From assembly GCF_002028425.1 (NCBI RefSeq), contig NZ_CP020042.1, forward strand, positions 3,844,001-3,908,000: a stretch of DNA of 64,000 bases, written 5' to 3'. Source of the stretch: Streptomyces katrae. GTDB lineage: Bacteria > Actinomycetota > Actinomycetes > Streptomycetales > Streptomycetaceae. The notes below the pieces were generated by a model. That model searched no databases. It was not told the origin of the DNA and was given only the letters and a program-made list of their open reading frames with translations. Of this stretch, positions 52,176 through 64,000 are shown piece after piece (the first letter of the stretch is position 1; every line of letters starts with the position of its first letter). The translations under genes were made by a program, and so were the position numbers.

Positions 52176-53540
52176 TCAGCGGCCCGACCGCCGCGCCAGC
52201 AGCGCCCAGCCCCCCAGCGCCAGCAACAGCACCGCCCCCGCCCCGAACCCCGCCCCCGCGACGACCCGCATCGCGAAGCGGTGGTCCTCCCGCGCGGCCG
52301 CCGCCTCCGGAGCCGTCAGCCCCTCCCGCGCCGCGTCCCGCTCGGCCTCCCCGACCCCGAACCCGGCGTCCGCCAGGCTCTCCCGGTACGCCGGCGCCCC
52401 GCCCGCACCGCGGCCACCACCGCCCGACACCTCCACCCGCAGCGTCAACGGCACCGCCGCCGCGTCCTGCGTGAACTCCCCCACCTTCCCGCCCAGCGTG
52501 ACCGCGACGTAGTACCACCCGGCCACCCGTACGGCCCGTACGGCCGCCGCGTCGGCGAACCGGTTCCCGTACGCCACCGGCGCGGTCCTCGGCAGTGTGA
52601 CCGCCGCCTGCTTCCCGTCGTACGAGGTGTCCTTGGAGTCCACCGGCCCCCGGTACGGGCTGTACAGCGCGACGGTGAGCCCGTCCGACGCCGAGCCGTA
52701 CTCCTTCGTCATCCGGGCCTTCGCGATCTCGGCGCCGACCCCGAGCTGCTGCCCCCAGTCCAGCGGCACCCGGTAGAACCGCGTCTGGCCGGGCCGCAGT
52801 TCGTCCCGCCACACCCCCGCGCCCAGCGCCCGCGCGTCGTTGAAACCGGTGCCCCCGCCGCGCGGTACGGGGTCGGTGCCCGGCAGCACCGGGGAGGCCG
52901 AGGGCCACACGCTCGGCGCGGCCGTCGGGGCGGTGCCGGCGGCCGGGGCCGGCTCCCGCCGCACCTGGAGCTCCACGGGCCACGCGGCCCGCGGGGAGTC
53001 CTTCCCGGCGGCGCTGCGGGTCACCTTCGCGTAGTACGTCCCCGCGGCCTGGCACTCCGCGTCCTCCGCGAGCAGCCGCTGCCCCACCGCCCCGAGCGGG
53101 ACCGCGTCGTAACCGAACGTCGCCCGGCCGGGGTTGCCCGGGCAGGAGCGGCCCCCGGTGGTCATGACCTCCACCTCCAGGCCGTCCCCGTACCCGGCCG
53201 CCGTCCCGGCGGGCGGGTGCAGCACCGCGGAGACGTACACGCTGGAGGCCGCGTCCAGGCTGAGCCGGTACACCCGCTCGCCCGGCGCGAGGGCGTCCTC
53301 GTACACCGCACCGGTCTCCAGCAGCGGCGCGTCCGCCGTCGAGGGCTTCCCCTCGATGCGCCGCGCCCCCTCGGCCGCGCGGTACTCCGGCAGCGGCTGC
53401 GGCTGCGGGGTGGCCCCAGGGGCCGCCCCGGGGGCCGCCAGGGCGCTCCCGGCGGGCCAGAGCGCCGTCCCCAGGGCCCCGAGGAGGAACGCGGCCCGGA
53501 CAGCACGAAGCCCCGACTGCAGCGGCAGCCGGGGCTTCAT
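52176..53540 (-). CDS. Secreted protein with C-terminal membrane helix (unknown)
   Basis: The 454-aa protein starts MKPRLPLQSGLRAVRAAFLL at ATG 53540. A signal peptide ends near LAAPGAAPG, a long extracytoplasmic region follows, and a single helix is near the C-terminus (VVAGAGFGAGAVLLLALGGW) with an RRSGR tail. The outer region contains two related halves: VYRLSLDAASSVYVSAVLHP and TRFYRVPLDWGQQLGVGAEI, beta-sandwich-like segments with aromatic-rich strands. Three cysteines are present. It resembles actinobacterial proteins of unknown function. No ribosome site is obvious at this ATG. It converges with the Ser/Thr kinase gene. Confidence 0.75.
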   Translation of the reverse strand: MKPRLPLQSGLRAVRAAFLLGALGTALWPAGSALAAPGAAPGATPQPQPLPEYRAAEGARRIEGKPSTADAPLLETGAVYEDALAPGERVYRLSLDAASSVYVSAVLHPPAGTAAGYGDGLEVEVMTTGGRSCPGNPGRATFGYDAVPLGAVGQRLLAEDAECQAAGTYYAKVTRSAAGKDSPRAAWPVELQVRREPAPAAGTAPTAAPSVWPSASPVLPGTDPVPRGGGTGFNDARALGAGVWRDELRPGQTRFYRVPLDWGQQLGVGAEIAKARMTKEYGSASDGLTVALYSPYRGPVDSKDTSYDGKQAAVTLPRTAPVAYGNRFADAAAVRAVRVAGWYYVAVTLGGKVGEFTQDAAAVPLTLRVEVSGGGGRGAGGAPAYRESLADAGFGVGEAERDAAREGLTAPEAAAAREDHRFAMRVVAGAGFGAGAVLLLALGGWALLARRSGR

Positions 53541-53557
53541 GAGATCAAACGTGGGGC

Positions 53558-53692
53558 TCACACGCCGGAACCGGAAGGCACGGAGTCGGTTGCCTCCGTC
53601 CACAGGTCCTGCTCGGCGCGGTCCGCCTGGATCTGGCGGTACACGAGGAGCCCGCCGATGGCGGCCAGTGCGACCAGGAGCAGCTTCTTCAC
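53558..53692 (-). CDS. DLW-39 family small membrane protein
   Basis: This is a 44-aa protein from GTG 53692 (KKLLLVALAAIGGLLVYRQI) with DLWTEATDSVP at the end, the motif that names the DLW-39 family. One N-terminal transmembrane helix is the whole protein; no catalytic residue. It is conserved near gyrA in actinomycetes. GAGGTCG lies eight nt upstream. It sits 17 nt upstream of the large secreted protein gene and may be co-transcribed with it. Confidence 0.85.
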   Translation of the reverse strand: MKKLLLVALAAIGGLLVYRQIQADRAEQDLWTEATDSVPSGSGV

Positions 53693-53756
53693 CGCGCGAC
53701 CTCGTCTTTCGTTGACGTTGGGGACTTCTGGGCGCCAACAATACACACCGACCGAT

Positions 53757-53766
53757 ACCGATCGGT
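53757..53766. promoter_or_regulatory. Palindrome ACCGATCGGT upstream of the DLW-39 gene
   Basis: A perfect 10-bp palindrome, extending to GATaCCGATCGGTtATC, is 64 nt before the DLW-39 start in an unusually A/T-rich stretch. It resembles a TetR site but differs from the paa operator (no 4-base spacer between half-sites). Confidence 0.45.
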
Positions 53767-53795
53767 TATCTGGGAGCCCCCGGACGGTCCAACGG

Positions 53796-53830
53796 CGAAG
53801 ACCCCCAGCCCTGGGGGCTGGGGGTCTTCG
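53796..53830 (-). terminator. Terminator of tRNA-Ile
   Basis: CGAAGACCCCCAGCCC and GGGCTGGGGGTCTTCG flank TGG: a 16-bp perfect stem, 7 nt after the tRNA on the minus strand. Confidence 0.9.
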
Positions 53831-53836
53831 ACTCTG

Positions 53837-53910
53837 TGGGGCTAACAGGATTTGAACCTGTGACCTCATCCTTATCAGGGATGCGCTCTAACCAACTGAG
53901 CTATAGCCCC
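53837..53910 (-). tRNA. tRNA-Ile (GAT)
   Basis: On the minus strand GGGGCTA pairs with TAGCCCC, discriminator A. The anticodon arm CATCC-CTGATAA-GGATG gives GAT. D arm AGCTCAGTTGGTTAGAGC and T arm ACAGGTTCAAATCCTGT are intact. This is the tRNA conserved next to gyrA. Confidence 0.96.
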
Positions 53911-54005
53911 TCCGCGCCTGCGCGCTGACTCCTGAAGATTAGCGCACAGACGCAGTGGAACCCAAATCCGTTCCGACGGGGCTTTCCCGCAGGTCAGTCA
54001 GCGGG

Positions 54006-54680
54006 TCATTCGTCCTCGGCCAGCGTGAGCTCCACGCCGCCCACGAAGCCCGCGGACAGGTTGTAGATGAACGCGCCCAGCGTCGCCAGGGCGGTCATCA
54101 GCACGACGTCGATCACCGCGATGACCGAGGTGAAGATCAGCACGCGCGGCAGCGACAGGAACGACTGGAGGTCGAACCCGTTGCCCTCGTTCGAGCCGGT
54201 GGCCTCGCTGATCGTGCCGCCGACGGTCGAGAAGATGCCCATGGCGTCCATGACCATCCACAGCACCGCGGCCGCCACGACGGTGCAGACGCCGAGCGCG
54301 ATCGACAGCAGGAAGCTGACCTTCATCACCGACCACGGGTCGGCCTTGGCCACCCGCAGCCGCGCCTTGCGCGTCCGCGGGGTCGTACGGGTCCCCGGCA
54401 CGGGCCCCCGCTGCACACCCGGCTTCTTGGGGGCCGCGTACGCCTGCGGGGGGTGGTAGGGCTGCCCGGCCGCGTCCTTGTCCTTGTCCGCGGCGGGCTT
54501 CTGCTTCTGCTTGGACGCGGACTGCGGCTTGGCCTGCGGCTCCGACTGCGGTCCTCGGGTGTCCGTCACGGTTCCCCCCCTGCCCTCGGCGGGGGTGTCC
54601 CCGCTTTCGGAGTCCGCGGCGGGGCCACGGGCACCGTTCGCTCCAGTCTTGGCCGGTCCGGCGCCCGTGGCTCCACTCAC
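54006..54680 (-). CDS. DUF3566 domain membrane protein
   Basis: The 224-aa protein starts at GTG 54680, 3 nt after the gyrA stop. The first 110 residues are a disordered Lys/Gln/Pro-rich tail. The DUF3566 domain has two membrane helices (VSFLLSIALGVCTVVAAAVL and LIFTSVIAVIDVVLMTALAT) with LGAFIYNLSAGFVGGVELTL at the end. This family is always linked to gyrA in actinobacteria and is probably involved in cell envelope or division; function is unproven. Confidence 0.9.
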   Translation of the reverse strand: MSGATGAGPAKTGANGARGPAADSESGDTPAEGRGGTVTDTRGPQSEPQAKPQSASKQKQKPAADKDKDAAGQPYHPPQAYAAPKKPGVQRGPVPGTRTTPRTRKARLRVAKADPWSVMKVSFLLSIALGVCTVVAAAVLWMVMDAMGIFSTVGGTISEATGSNEGNGFDLQSFLSLPRVLIFTSVIAVIDVVLMTALATLGAFIYNLSAGFVGGVELTLAEDE

Positions 54681-54683
54681 GAC

Positions 54684-57305
<2,622 letters not shown>

Positions 57306-57346
57306 TGCCGGTCAGAAGTCCTTTCGGGCGGTCAGCGGAGGCCGAC

Positions 57347-59815
<2,469 letters not shown>

Positions 59816-60343
59816 CTATCCCCAGGTGTCCCCGGGGCCCGAGCTCCCCGGCGCCCTCAAGGGGCCGTACCGCTTCGGCCGCCCGCCGGGCCCCTGCACC
59901 TTGATCAGCCGCACGGTCCCCTGCCCCAGGTCCGCGTTCAGCCGCGCCACCAGCTGCGGCGCGAGCAGCTTCAGCTGGGCGGCCCAGGCGGAGGAATCGC
60001 AGCGGACCAGCAGCTCGCGGTCCTCGTACCGTTCCGGTTCGCAGTGCGCGGCGATCTCCGGTCCGACGATGTCGGCCCACCGCTCCATCACCCCGGCGAC
60101 CGCGATCGGCATCTCCCAGCCGCGTTCGGTGCGCAGCCGGTCCAGGGCCGCCATCAGCGGCATCGGGTCCCGGCCGTCGGCGCGCGCGCCGGAGCGCAGG
60201 CCCGGCTGCTGCTGGCGCTTCTTCCCGCCGACCGCGTTGCCACGGGCCCGGGCCTGCTCGCGCGCGGCGGCCAGGGCCTGGCGGGCCAGGTCCACTCCCG
60301 AGGGCTCGGGAGCCTTCCGCTTCTGCTGCTCGCCGTCGTTCAC
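59816..60343 (-). CDS. DUF721 (DciA-like) protein
   Basis: The 175-aa protein starts at GTG 60343, overlapping the recF stop (GTGA). The first 60 residues are basic. The conserved DUF721 part has [37 protein letters not shown] and [20 protein letters not shown]. DciA, the proteobacterial DUF721 protein, loads replicative helicase; this homologue near dnaA/dnaN/recF may do the same. That role is inferred from the family. Confidence 0.9.
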   Translation of the reverse strand: MNDGEQQKRKAPEPSGVDLARQALAAAREQARARGNAVGGKKRQQQPGLRSGARADGRDPMPLMAALDRLRTERGWEMPIAVAGVMERWADIVGPEIAAHCEPERYEDRELLVRCDSSAWAAQLKLLAPQLVARLNADLGQGTVRLIKVQGPGGRPKRYGPLRAPGSSGPGDTWG

Positions 60344-61476
60344 AGCCGGGTCACCTCACCGCCGGACACCGCGTAACGCGTCCCCGTCAGCACGTCCGGC
60401 ACGTCGTCGTCCACCGCCGCCGTCACCAGGACCTGCTCGCCCGGAGCCACCAGTTCCGCGAGCCGCTCGCGGCGGCGGGCGTCGAGCTCCGCGAAGACGT
60501 CGTCCAGGATCAGCACCGGTTCGTTCCCCTCCGAGCGCAGCAGCTCGTACGAGGCCAGCCGCAGCGCCAGCGCGTACGACCAGGACTCGCCGTGGCTGGC
60601 GTACCCCTTGGCCGGGAGGTCGCCGAGGCGCAGGAGCACGTCGTCGCGGTGCGGCCCGACCAGCGTGACCCCGCGTTCGATCTCCTGCTTGCGCACCTCG
60701 GACAGGCCCGCCAGCAGCACCTCGTACAGCGCCTCGCGGGTACGGGCCTCCCCGCCGTCGGCCGCCTCCCCCGTGGAGGCCTTGTAGGCCAGCCCGAGCG
60801 GGCCGCCGCCGGGCGCGAGCTGCTCGTAGGCCTTGTCGGCCAGCGGCAGCAGGGTCGCGATCAGGTCCAGCCGGTGGGCCAGCAGCTCGGCGCCCGCGCG
60901 GGCGAGGTGCTGGTCCCACACGTCGAGGGTGGACAGGTCCATGGAGCGGCCGCCGTGCCGGCGGGCCATCGCCGCCGACTTCAGCAGGGTGTTGCGCTGC
61001 TTGAGCACCCGCTCGTAGTCGGAGCGGACCGCCGCCATGCGCGGGGAGCGGGCGGTGACCAGCTCGTCGAGGAACCGGCGCCGCTCCCCGGGGTCGCCCT
61101 TGACCAGGGCCAGGTCCTCGGGGGCGAACAGCACGGTCCGTACGATCCCCAGCACGTCCCGGGGCCTGACCTGCGAGGACCGGTTGATACGGGCCCGGTT
61201 GGCGCGGCCCGGGTTGAGCTCCAGCTCGACCAGCTGCCGGCGCTCGCCCTGGGTGACGGCGGCCCGCACGACGGCCCGGTCCGCGCCCATGCGCACGAGC
61301 GGGGCGTCCGAGGAGACCCGGTGGCTGCCCAGGGTGGCCAGGTAGCCGATGGCCTCGACCAGGTTGGTCTTGCCCTGGCCGTTGGGGCCCACAAAAGCCG
61401 TGACGCCCGGGGCGAGGGGGACCTCGGCCCGGGCGTACGAGCGGAAGTCGGCCAACGAGAGATGCGAGACGTGCAT
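60340..61476 (-). CDS. recF: DNA replication and repair protein RecF
   Basis: The 378-aa SMC-like ATPase acts in gap repair by loading RecA with RecO and RecR. Walker A is [20 protein letters not shown], the signature is [20 protein letters not shown] and Walker B is [20 protein letters not shown]. It starts at ATG 61476 and overlaps the DUF721 gene. Length and order are standard. Confidence 0.97.
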   Translation of the reverse strand: MHVSHLSLADFRSYARAEVPLAPGVTAFVGPNGQGKTNLVEAIGYLATLGSHRVSSDAPLVRMGADRAVVRAAVTQGERRQLVELELNPGRANRARINRSSQVRPRDVLGIVRTVLFAPEDLALVKGDPGERRRFLDELVTARSPRMAAVRSDYERVLKQRNTLLKSAAMARRHGGRSMDLSTLDVWDQHLARAGAELLAHRLDLIATLLPLADKAYEQLAPGGGPLGLAYKASTGEAADGGEARTREALYEVLLAGLSEVRKQEIERGVTLVGPHRDDVLLRLGDLPAKGYASHGESWSYALALRLASYELLRSEGNEPVLILDDVFAELDARRRERLAELVAPGEQVLVTAAVDDDVPDVLTGTRYAVSGGEVTRL

Positions 61477-61532
61477 ATGGCGCCGACCTCCCCCGGCTTC
61501 CTGCTGCTGTGCTCTGTGGTGCTGTGGTGCGG

Positions 61533-62408
61533 TTACTTCTTCTCGACCGCGTGGCCGCCGAACTGGTTGCGCAGCGCCGCGATCATCTTCATCTGCGGCG
61601 AGTCGTCCTGGCGGGACGCGAAACGGGCGAAGAGCGAGGCGGTGATCGCCGGGAGCGGCACCGCGTTGTCGATCGCCGCCTCGACGGTCCAGCGGCCCTC
61701 GCCCGAGTCCTGGGCGAAGCCCCTGAGCTGGTCGAGGTGCTCGTCCTCGTCCAGCGCGTTGACGGCCAGGTCCAGCAGCCAGGAGCGGATGACCGTGCCC
61801 TGCTGCCAGGACCGGAACACCTCGCGGACGTCGGTGACCGAGTCCACCTTCTCCAGCAGCTCCCAGCCCTCGGCGTAGGCCTGCATCATGGCGTACTCGA
61901 TGCCGTTGTGGACCATCTTCGCGAAGTGGCCGGCGCCGACCTTGCCCGCGTGCACGGCGCCGAAGTCACCCTCGGGCTTGAGGGCGTCGAAGACCGGCTG
62001 GACCGCGGCGACGTGCTTCTCGTCGCCGCCGTACATCAGCGCGTAGCCGTTCTCCAGGCCCCAGACGCCGCCGGAGACGCCGCAGTCGACGAAGCCGATG
62101 CCCTTGGCCTCGAGCTCCTTGGCGTGCTTCTCGTCGTCCGTCCAGCGGGAGTTGCCGCCGTCGACCACGATGTCGCCGGGGGAGAGCAGCTCCGCCAGCT
62201 CGTCCACGGTGGACTGCGTCGCGGCGCCTGCCGGGACCATCACCCACACCACGCGGGGGGCCTGGAGGCTGTCCACAAGCTCCCGCAGGCTGTGGACATC
62301 GGCGAGGTCCGGGTTGCGGTCGTATCCGATGACGGTGTGGCCTGCGCGGCGGATGCGCTCGCGCATGTTGCCGCCCATCTTGCCGAGACCGACGAGACCG
62401 AGCTCCAT
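61533..62408 (-). CDS. gnd: 6-phosphogluconate dehydrogenase, short GntZ-type
   Basis: The 291-aa NAD(P)-dependent enzyme oxidises 6-phosphogluconate to ribulose 5-phosphate. It starts [20 protein letters not shown] with the GxGxxG fold. [13 protein letters not shown] and [20 protein letters not shown] bind substrate; [20 protein letters not shown] holds the catalytic Lys and His. It lacks the C-terminal extension of the long form. It is always between dnaN and recF in streptomycetes, though it has no replication role. A DnaA-like CTGTCCACA is at 62269. Confidence 0.96.
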   Translation of the reverse strand: MELGLVGLGKMGGNMRERIRRAGHTVIGYDRNPDLADVHSLRELVDSLQAPRVVWVMVPAGAATQSTVDELAELLSPGDIVVDGGNSRWTDDEKHAKELEAKGIGFVDCGVSGGVWGLENGYALMYGGDEKHVAAVQPVFDALKPEGDFGAVHAGKVGAGHFAKMVHNGIEYAMMQAYAEGWELLEKVDSVTDVREVFRSWQQGTVIRSWLLDLAVNALDEDEHLDQLRGFAQDSGEGRWTVEAAIDNAVPLPAITASLFARFASRQDDSPQMKMIAALRNQFGGHAVEKK

Positions 62409-62541
62409 CAGGTGGGTTCCTTAAGCGTTGGGGCCGTCTGTATCGGGGCTCCCCGGGGGCCGGTGGTTTCCGGCCGTTTTCTCCTGGGTCGCCCGCCGGG
62501 TCCGAGCCTACGCCGGGGCGTGGCGGGAGGCCGCTCCGCAC

Positions 62542-62588
62542 GGCGCCGGGCCCGGCCCCCGCTGCTGCGGGACCCCGGGCCCGGTGCC
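62542..62588 (-). terminator. Hairpin terminator after dnaN
   Basis: GGCGCCGGGCCCGG (62542-62555) pairs with CCGGGCCCGGTGCC (62575-62588), with one G:T pair, across a 19-nt loop. It lies 17 nt after the dnaN stop, read on the minus strand. No T-run. Confidence 0.65.
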
Positions 62589-62605
62589 GGCGTGCGGGAC
62601 GGGGG

Positions 62606-63736
62606 TCAGCCGGAGAGGCGGACCGGCATGATCAGGTACTTGTAGGCCTCGTCCGCCTCGGCGTCGACCGCGGGACGGCCGCTGAGCAGGGCGGGCTTGG
62701 TCGAGGTGGTGAAGCTGAGCTGGGCGGCCGGCGAGTCGATCGCGCTCAGGCCGTCGAGCAGGAAGGTCGGGTTGAAGGCGATCGAGATGTCGTCGCCCTC
62801 CAGCGTCGCGTCGACGCGCTCCACAGCCTGTGCATCGTCGCTGGACCCGGCCTCCAGGATGAGGACGCCCTGCTCGAAGCTGAGGCGGACCGGGGTGTTG
62901 CGCTCGGCGACCAGGGCCACGCGCTTGACCGCCTCCACGAACGGGGCGGTCTCGATCACGGCGACCGAGTTGAACTCCGTCGGGAAGAGCGTGCGGTACT
63001 TCGGCAGGTCGCCCTCGAGCAGGCGGGTGGTGGTGCGGCGGCCCGCGCCCTCGAAGCCGATGAGGCCCTCGCCCTGGCCGGAGCTGGAGAGCGCCAGGGT
63101 GACGGTGTCACCGCTGGTCAGGGACTTGGCAGTGTCGAGGAGGGTCTTGGCGGGCACCAGGGCCACGGCCGAGGCGTCCGGGTTCTCCGGCTTCCACAGG
63201 AACTCGCGGACCGCGAAGCGGTAGCGGTCGGTGGAGGCCAGGGTGACGCGGTCGCCCTCGATCTCGATGCGGACACCGGTCAGCACGGGCAGCGTGTCGT
63301 CACGGCCGGCGGCGATGGCCACCTGGGCGGCGGCGGAGGCGAAGACCTCACCGGGGACGGTGCCGGTGGCGGTGGGCATCTGCGGCAGGGCCGGGTACTC
63401 CTCCACAGGCAGGGTGTGGAGTGTGAACCGAGAGGAGCCGCAGACCACGGTCGCCCGTACACCGTCTGTGGAAATCTCCACCGGGCGGTTGGGGAGGGCG
63501 CGGCAGATGTCGGCGAGGAGCCGGCCGGAGACGAGGACCGTGCCGTCCTCTTCCACGTCCGCCTCGACGGAGACGCGGGCCGAGACCTCGTAGTCGAAGC
63601 CGGAGAGGGACAGGGTGCCGTCCTCGGCCTTCAGCAGCAGGCCCGCGAGCACGGGCACCGGCGGCCGGGCCGGGAGGCTGCGTGCGGCCCAGGCCACCGC
63701 CTCCGCGAGTACGTCGCGCTCCACCCGGATCTTCAC
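62606..63736 (-). CDS. dnaN: DNA polymerase III beta sliding clamp
   Basis: The 376-aa clamp forms a dimer ring that tethers polymerase III. It starts VKIRVERDVLAEAVAWAARS at GTG 63736 with AGGAGG seven nt upstream. Conserved parts are FTLHTLPVEEYPALPQMP, PVLTGVRIEIEGDRVTLAST and the C-terminal EAYKYLIMPVRL pocket that binds polymerase peptides. It is transcribed away from oriC, with its promoter at the window's right edge. Confidence 0.98.
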   Translation of the reverse strand: MKIRVERDVLAEAVAWAARSLPARPPVPVLAGLLLKAEDGTLSLSGFDYEVSARVSVEADVEEDGTVLVSGRLLADICRALPNRPVEISTDGVRATVVCGSSRFTLHTLPVEEYPALPQMPTATGTVPGEVFASAAAQVAIAAGRDDTLPVLTGVRIEIEGDRVTLASTDRYRFAVREFLWKPENPDASAVALVPAKTLLDTAKSLTSGDTVTLALSSSGQGEGLIGFEGAGRRTTTRLLEGDLPKYRTLFPTEFNSVAVIETAPFVEAVKRVALVAERNTPVRLSFEQGVLILEAGSSDDAQAVERVDATLEGDDISIAFNPTFLLDGLSAIDSPAAQLSFTTSTKPALLSGRPAVDAEADEAYKYLIMPVRLSG

Positions 63737-64000
63737 CGGAACCGCCTCCTGCTGTTGCTCGCTCGTCTGCCGGCCTTCGTCGTCGGTCGTCGATGCCTCG
63801 ACCGATGCCGGGGACCAGTCTGACGTACGGCGCCGACAGTCGTTGCGGCTGGCGGTCAAGTCGGGAGCGAGGCGTCGGGGCGGCCGTCCGACGAGTTGTG
63901 CACAGGACCTGCTTGAAAACCGAATCCGCGCTAACTGTCTATGGGGGTAGTAGTAGGGCCTGTGGAAACGGTGGAAAAGCCCGTTGGCGCAGGTCAGCCC
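63737..64000. other. dnaN promoter region and edge of oriC
   Basis: This upstream region begins the dnaA-dnaN interval in which streptomycete oriC lies. DnaA-like boxes are TTGTGCACA (63896-63904) and TGTGGAAAC (63961-63969), with a weaker GGTGGAAAA (63970-63978). The A/T-rich bases 63911-63960 may be the dnaN promoter. The main origin is outside the window. No gene is visible here. Confidence 0.6.

Noticed and set aside
62269..62299. DnaA boxes inside gnd (CTGTCCACA and TGTGGACAT)
   Set aside because: One is a weaker variant and the other mismatches. They encode conserved residues of Gnd, so evidence for a regulatory role is weak.

Overview
The window is chromosomal DNA from a high-GC actinomycete, almost certainly Streptomyces or a close relative. 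Three things point there. The right end has the streptomycete order oriC/dnaN - gnd - recF - DUF721 - gyrB - gyrA - DUF3566 - tRNA-Ile - DLW-39. Two 14-bp sites match the Streptomyces parS sequence. The typical streptomycete short intergenic repeats are present. Nothing indicates a prophage, plasmid or island: codon bias is uniform, and there is no integrase, IS element or CRISPR. The replication origin begins at or just beyond the right edge.

Layout. 1-128 is the tail of a PASTA-domain protein. 269-5283 holds a small secreted/membrane protein and a PadR regulator with an ABC ATPase and FtsX-type permease; the PadR operator is a 32-bp palindrome overlapping its own start. 5366-9515 holds the proteasome activator Bpa, a MobA-like protein, MoeA and a TrkA-N potassium channel, with a parS site on the moeA/channel junction. 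9538-12289 holds a quinone reductase and a TetR/FAD-monooxygenase divergent pair with two palindromic operators.

12325-28514 is a catabolic block. It contains the branched-chain 2-oxoacid dehydrogenase operon (bkd E1a-E1b-E2) with its Lrp-type regulator, a 3-hydroxyacyl-CoA dehydrogenase/TetR operon, paaN, paaABCDE and an acyl-CoA dehydrogenase. An SpoU-type RNA methylase and an HTTM/DUF5819 membrane pair sit among them. Three promoter regions (bkd, paaH/paaN, paaA) share a 14-bp operator, two copies identical and one differing by one base. The TetR gene in the paaH operon is the obvious candidate to bind it. This suggests one regulon coupling phenylacetate and branched-chain acyl-CoA catabolism.

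28569-33822 holds a rhodanese, a J-domain-like coiled-coil protein, a second parS, a DUF2252 protein and a NarL-type two-component pair with an unusual C-terminal membrane/extracytoplasmic module. 34005-42395 is tRNA-Leu followed by the conserved cell-wall/Ser-Thr phosphorylation cluster fhaA-fhaB-pstP-rodA-pbpA-pknB. 42450-46421 runs the other way: three class E sortases, an aminotransferring glutamine amidotransferase (pabA/trpG), a 58-aa membrane protein and a DUF881 protein, mostly with overlapping ends. Then come crgA, a palindromic DnaA-box cluster, a rhomboid protease with an N-terminal zinc finger, cyclophilin, DUF5324, LysM, tRNA-Ala, an HTH protein and a second Ser/Thr kinase, a large secreted membrane-anchored protein, DLW-39, tRNA-Ile, and the gyrase/recF/dnaN origin block.

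Most of the window is ordinary core chromosome. The observations most worth a second look are regulatory: the shared paa/bkd operator and the DnaA-type boxes beside it, the DnaA-box inverted repeat downstream of crgA, the gene-embedded parS, the PadR palindrome, the PadR reading frame without a stop, and a repeat element recruited as the C-terminus of the HTTM protein. I found no clearly undescribed multi-gene system.
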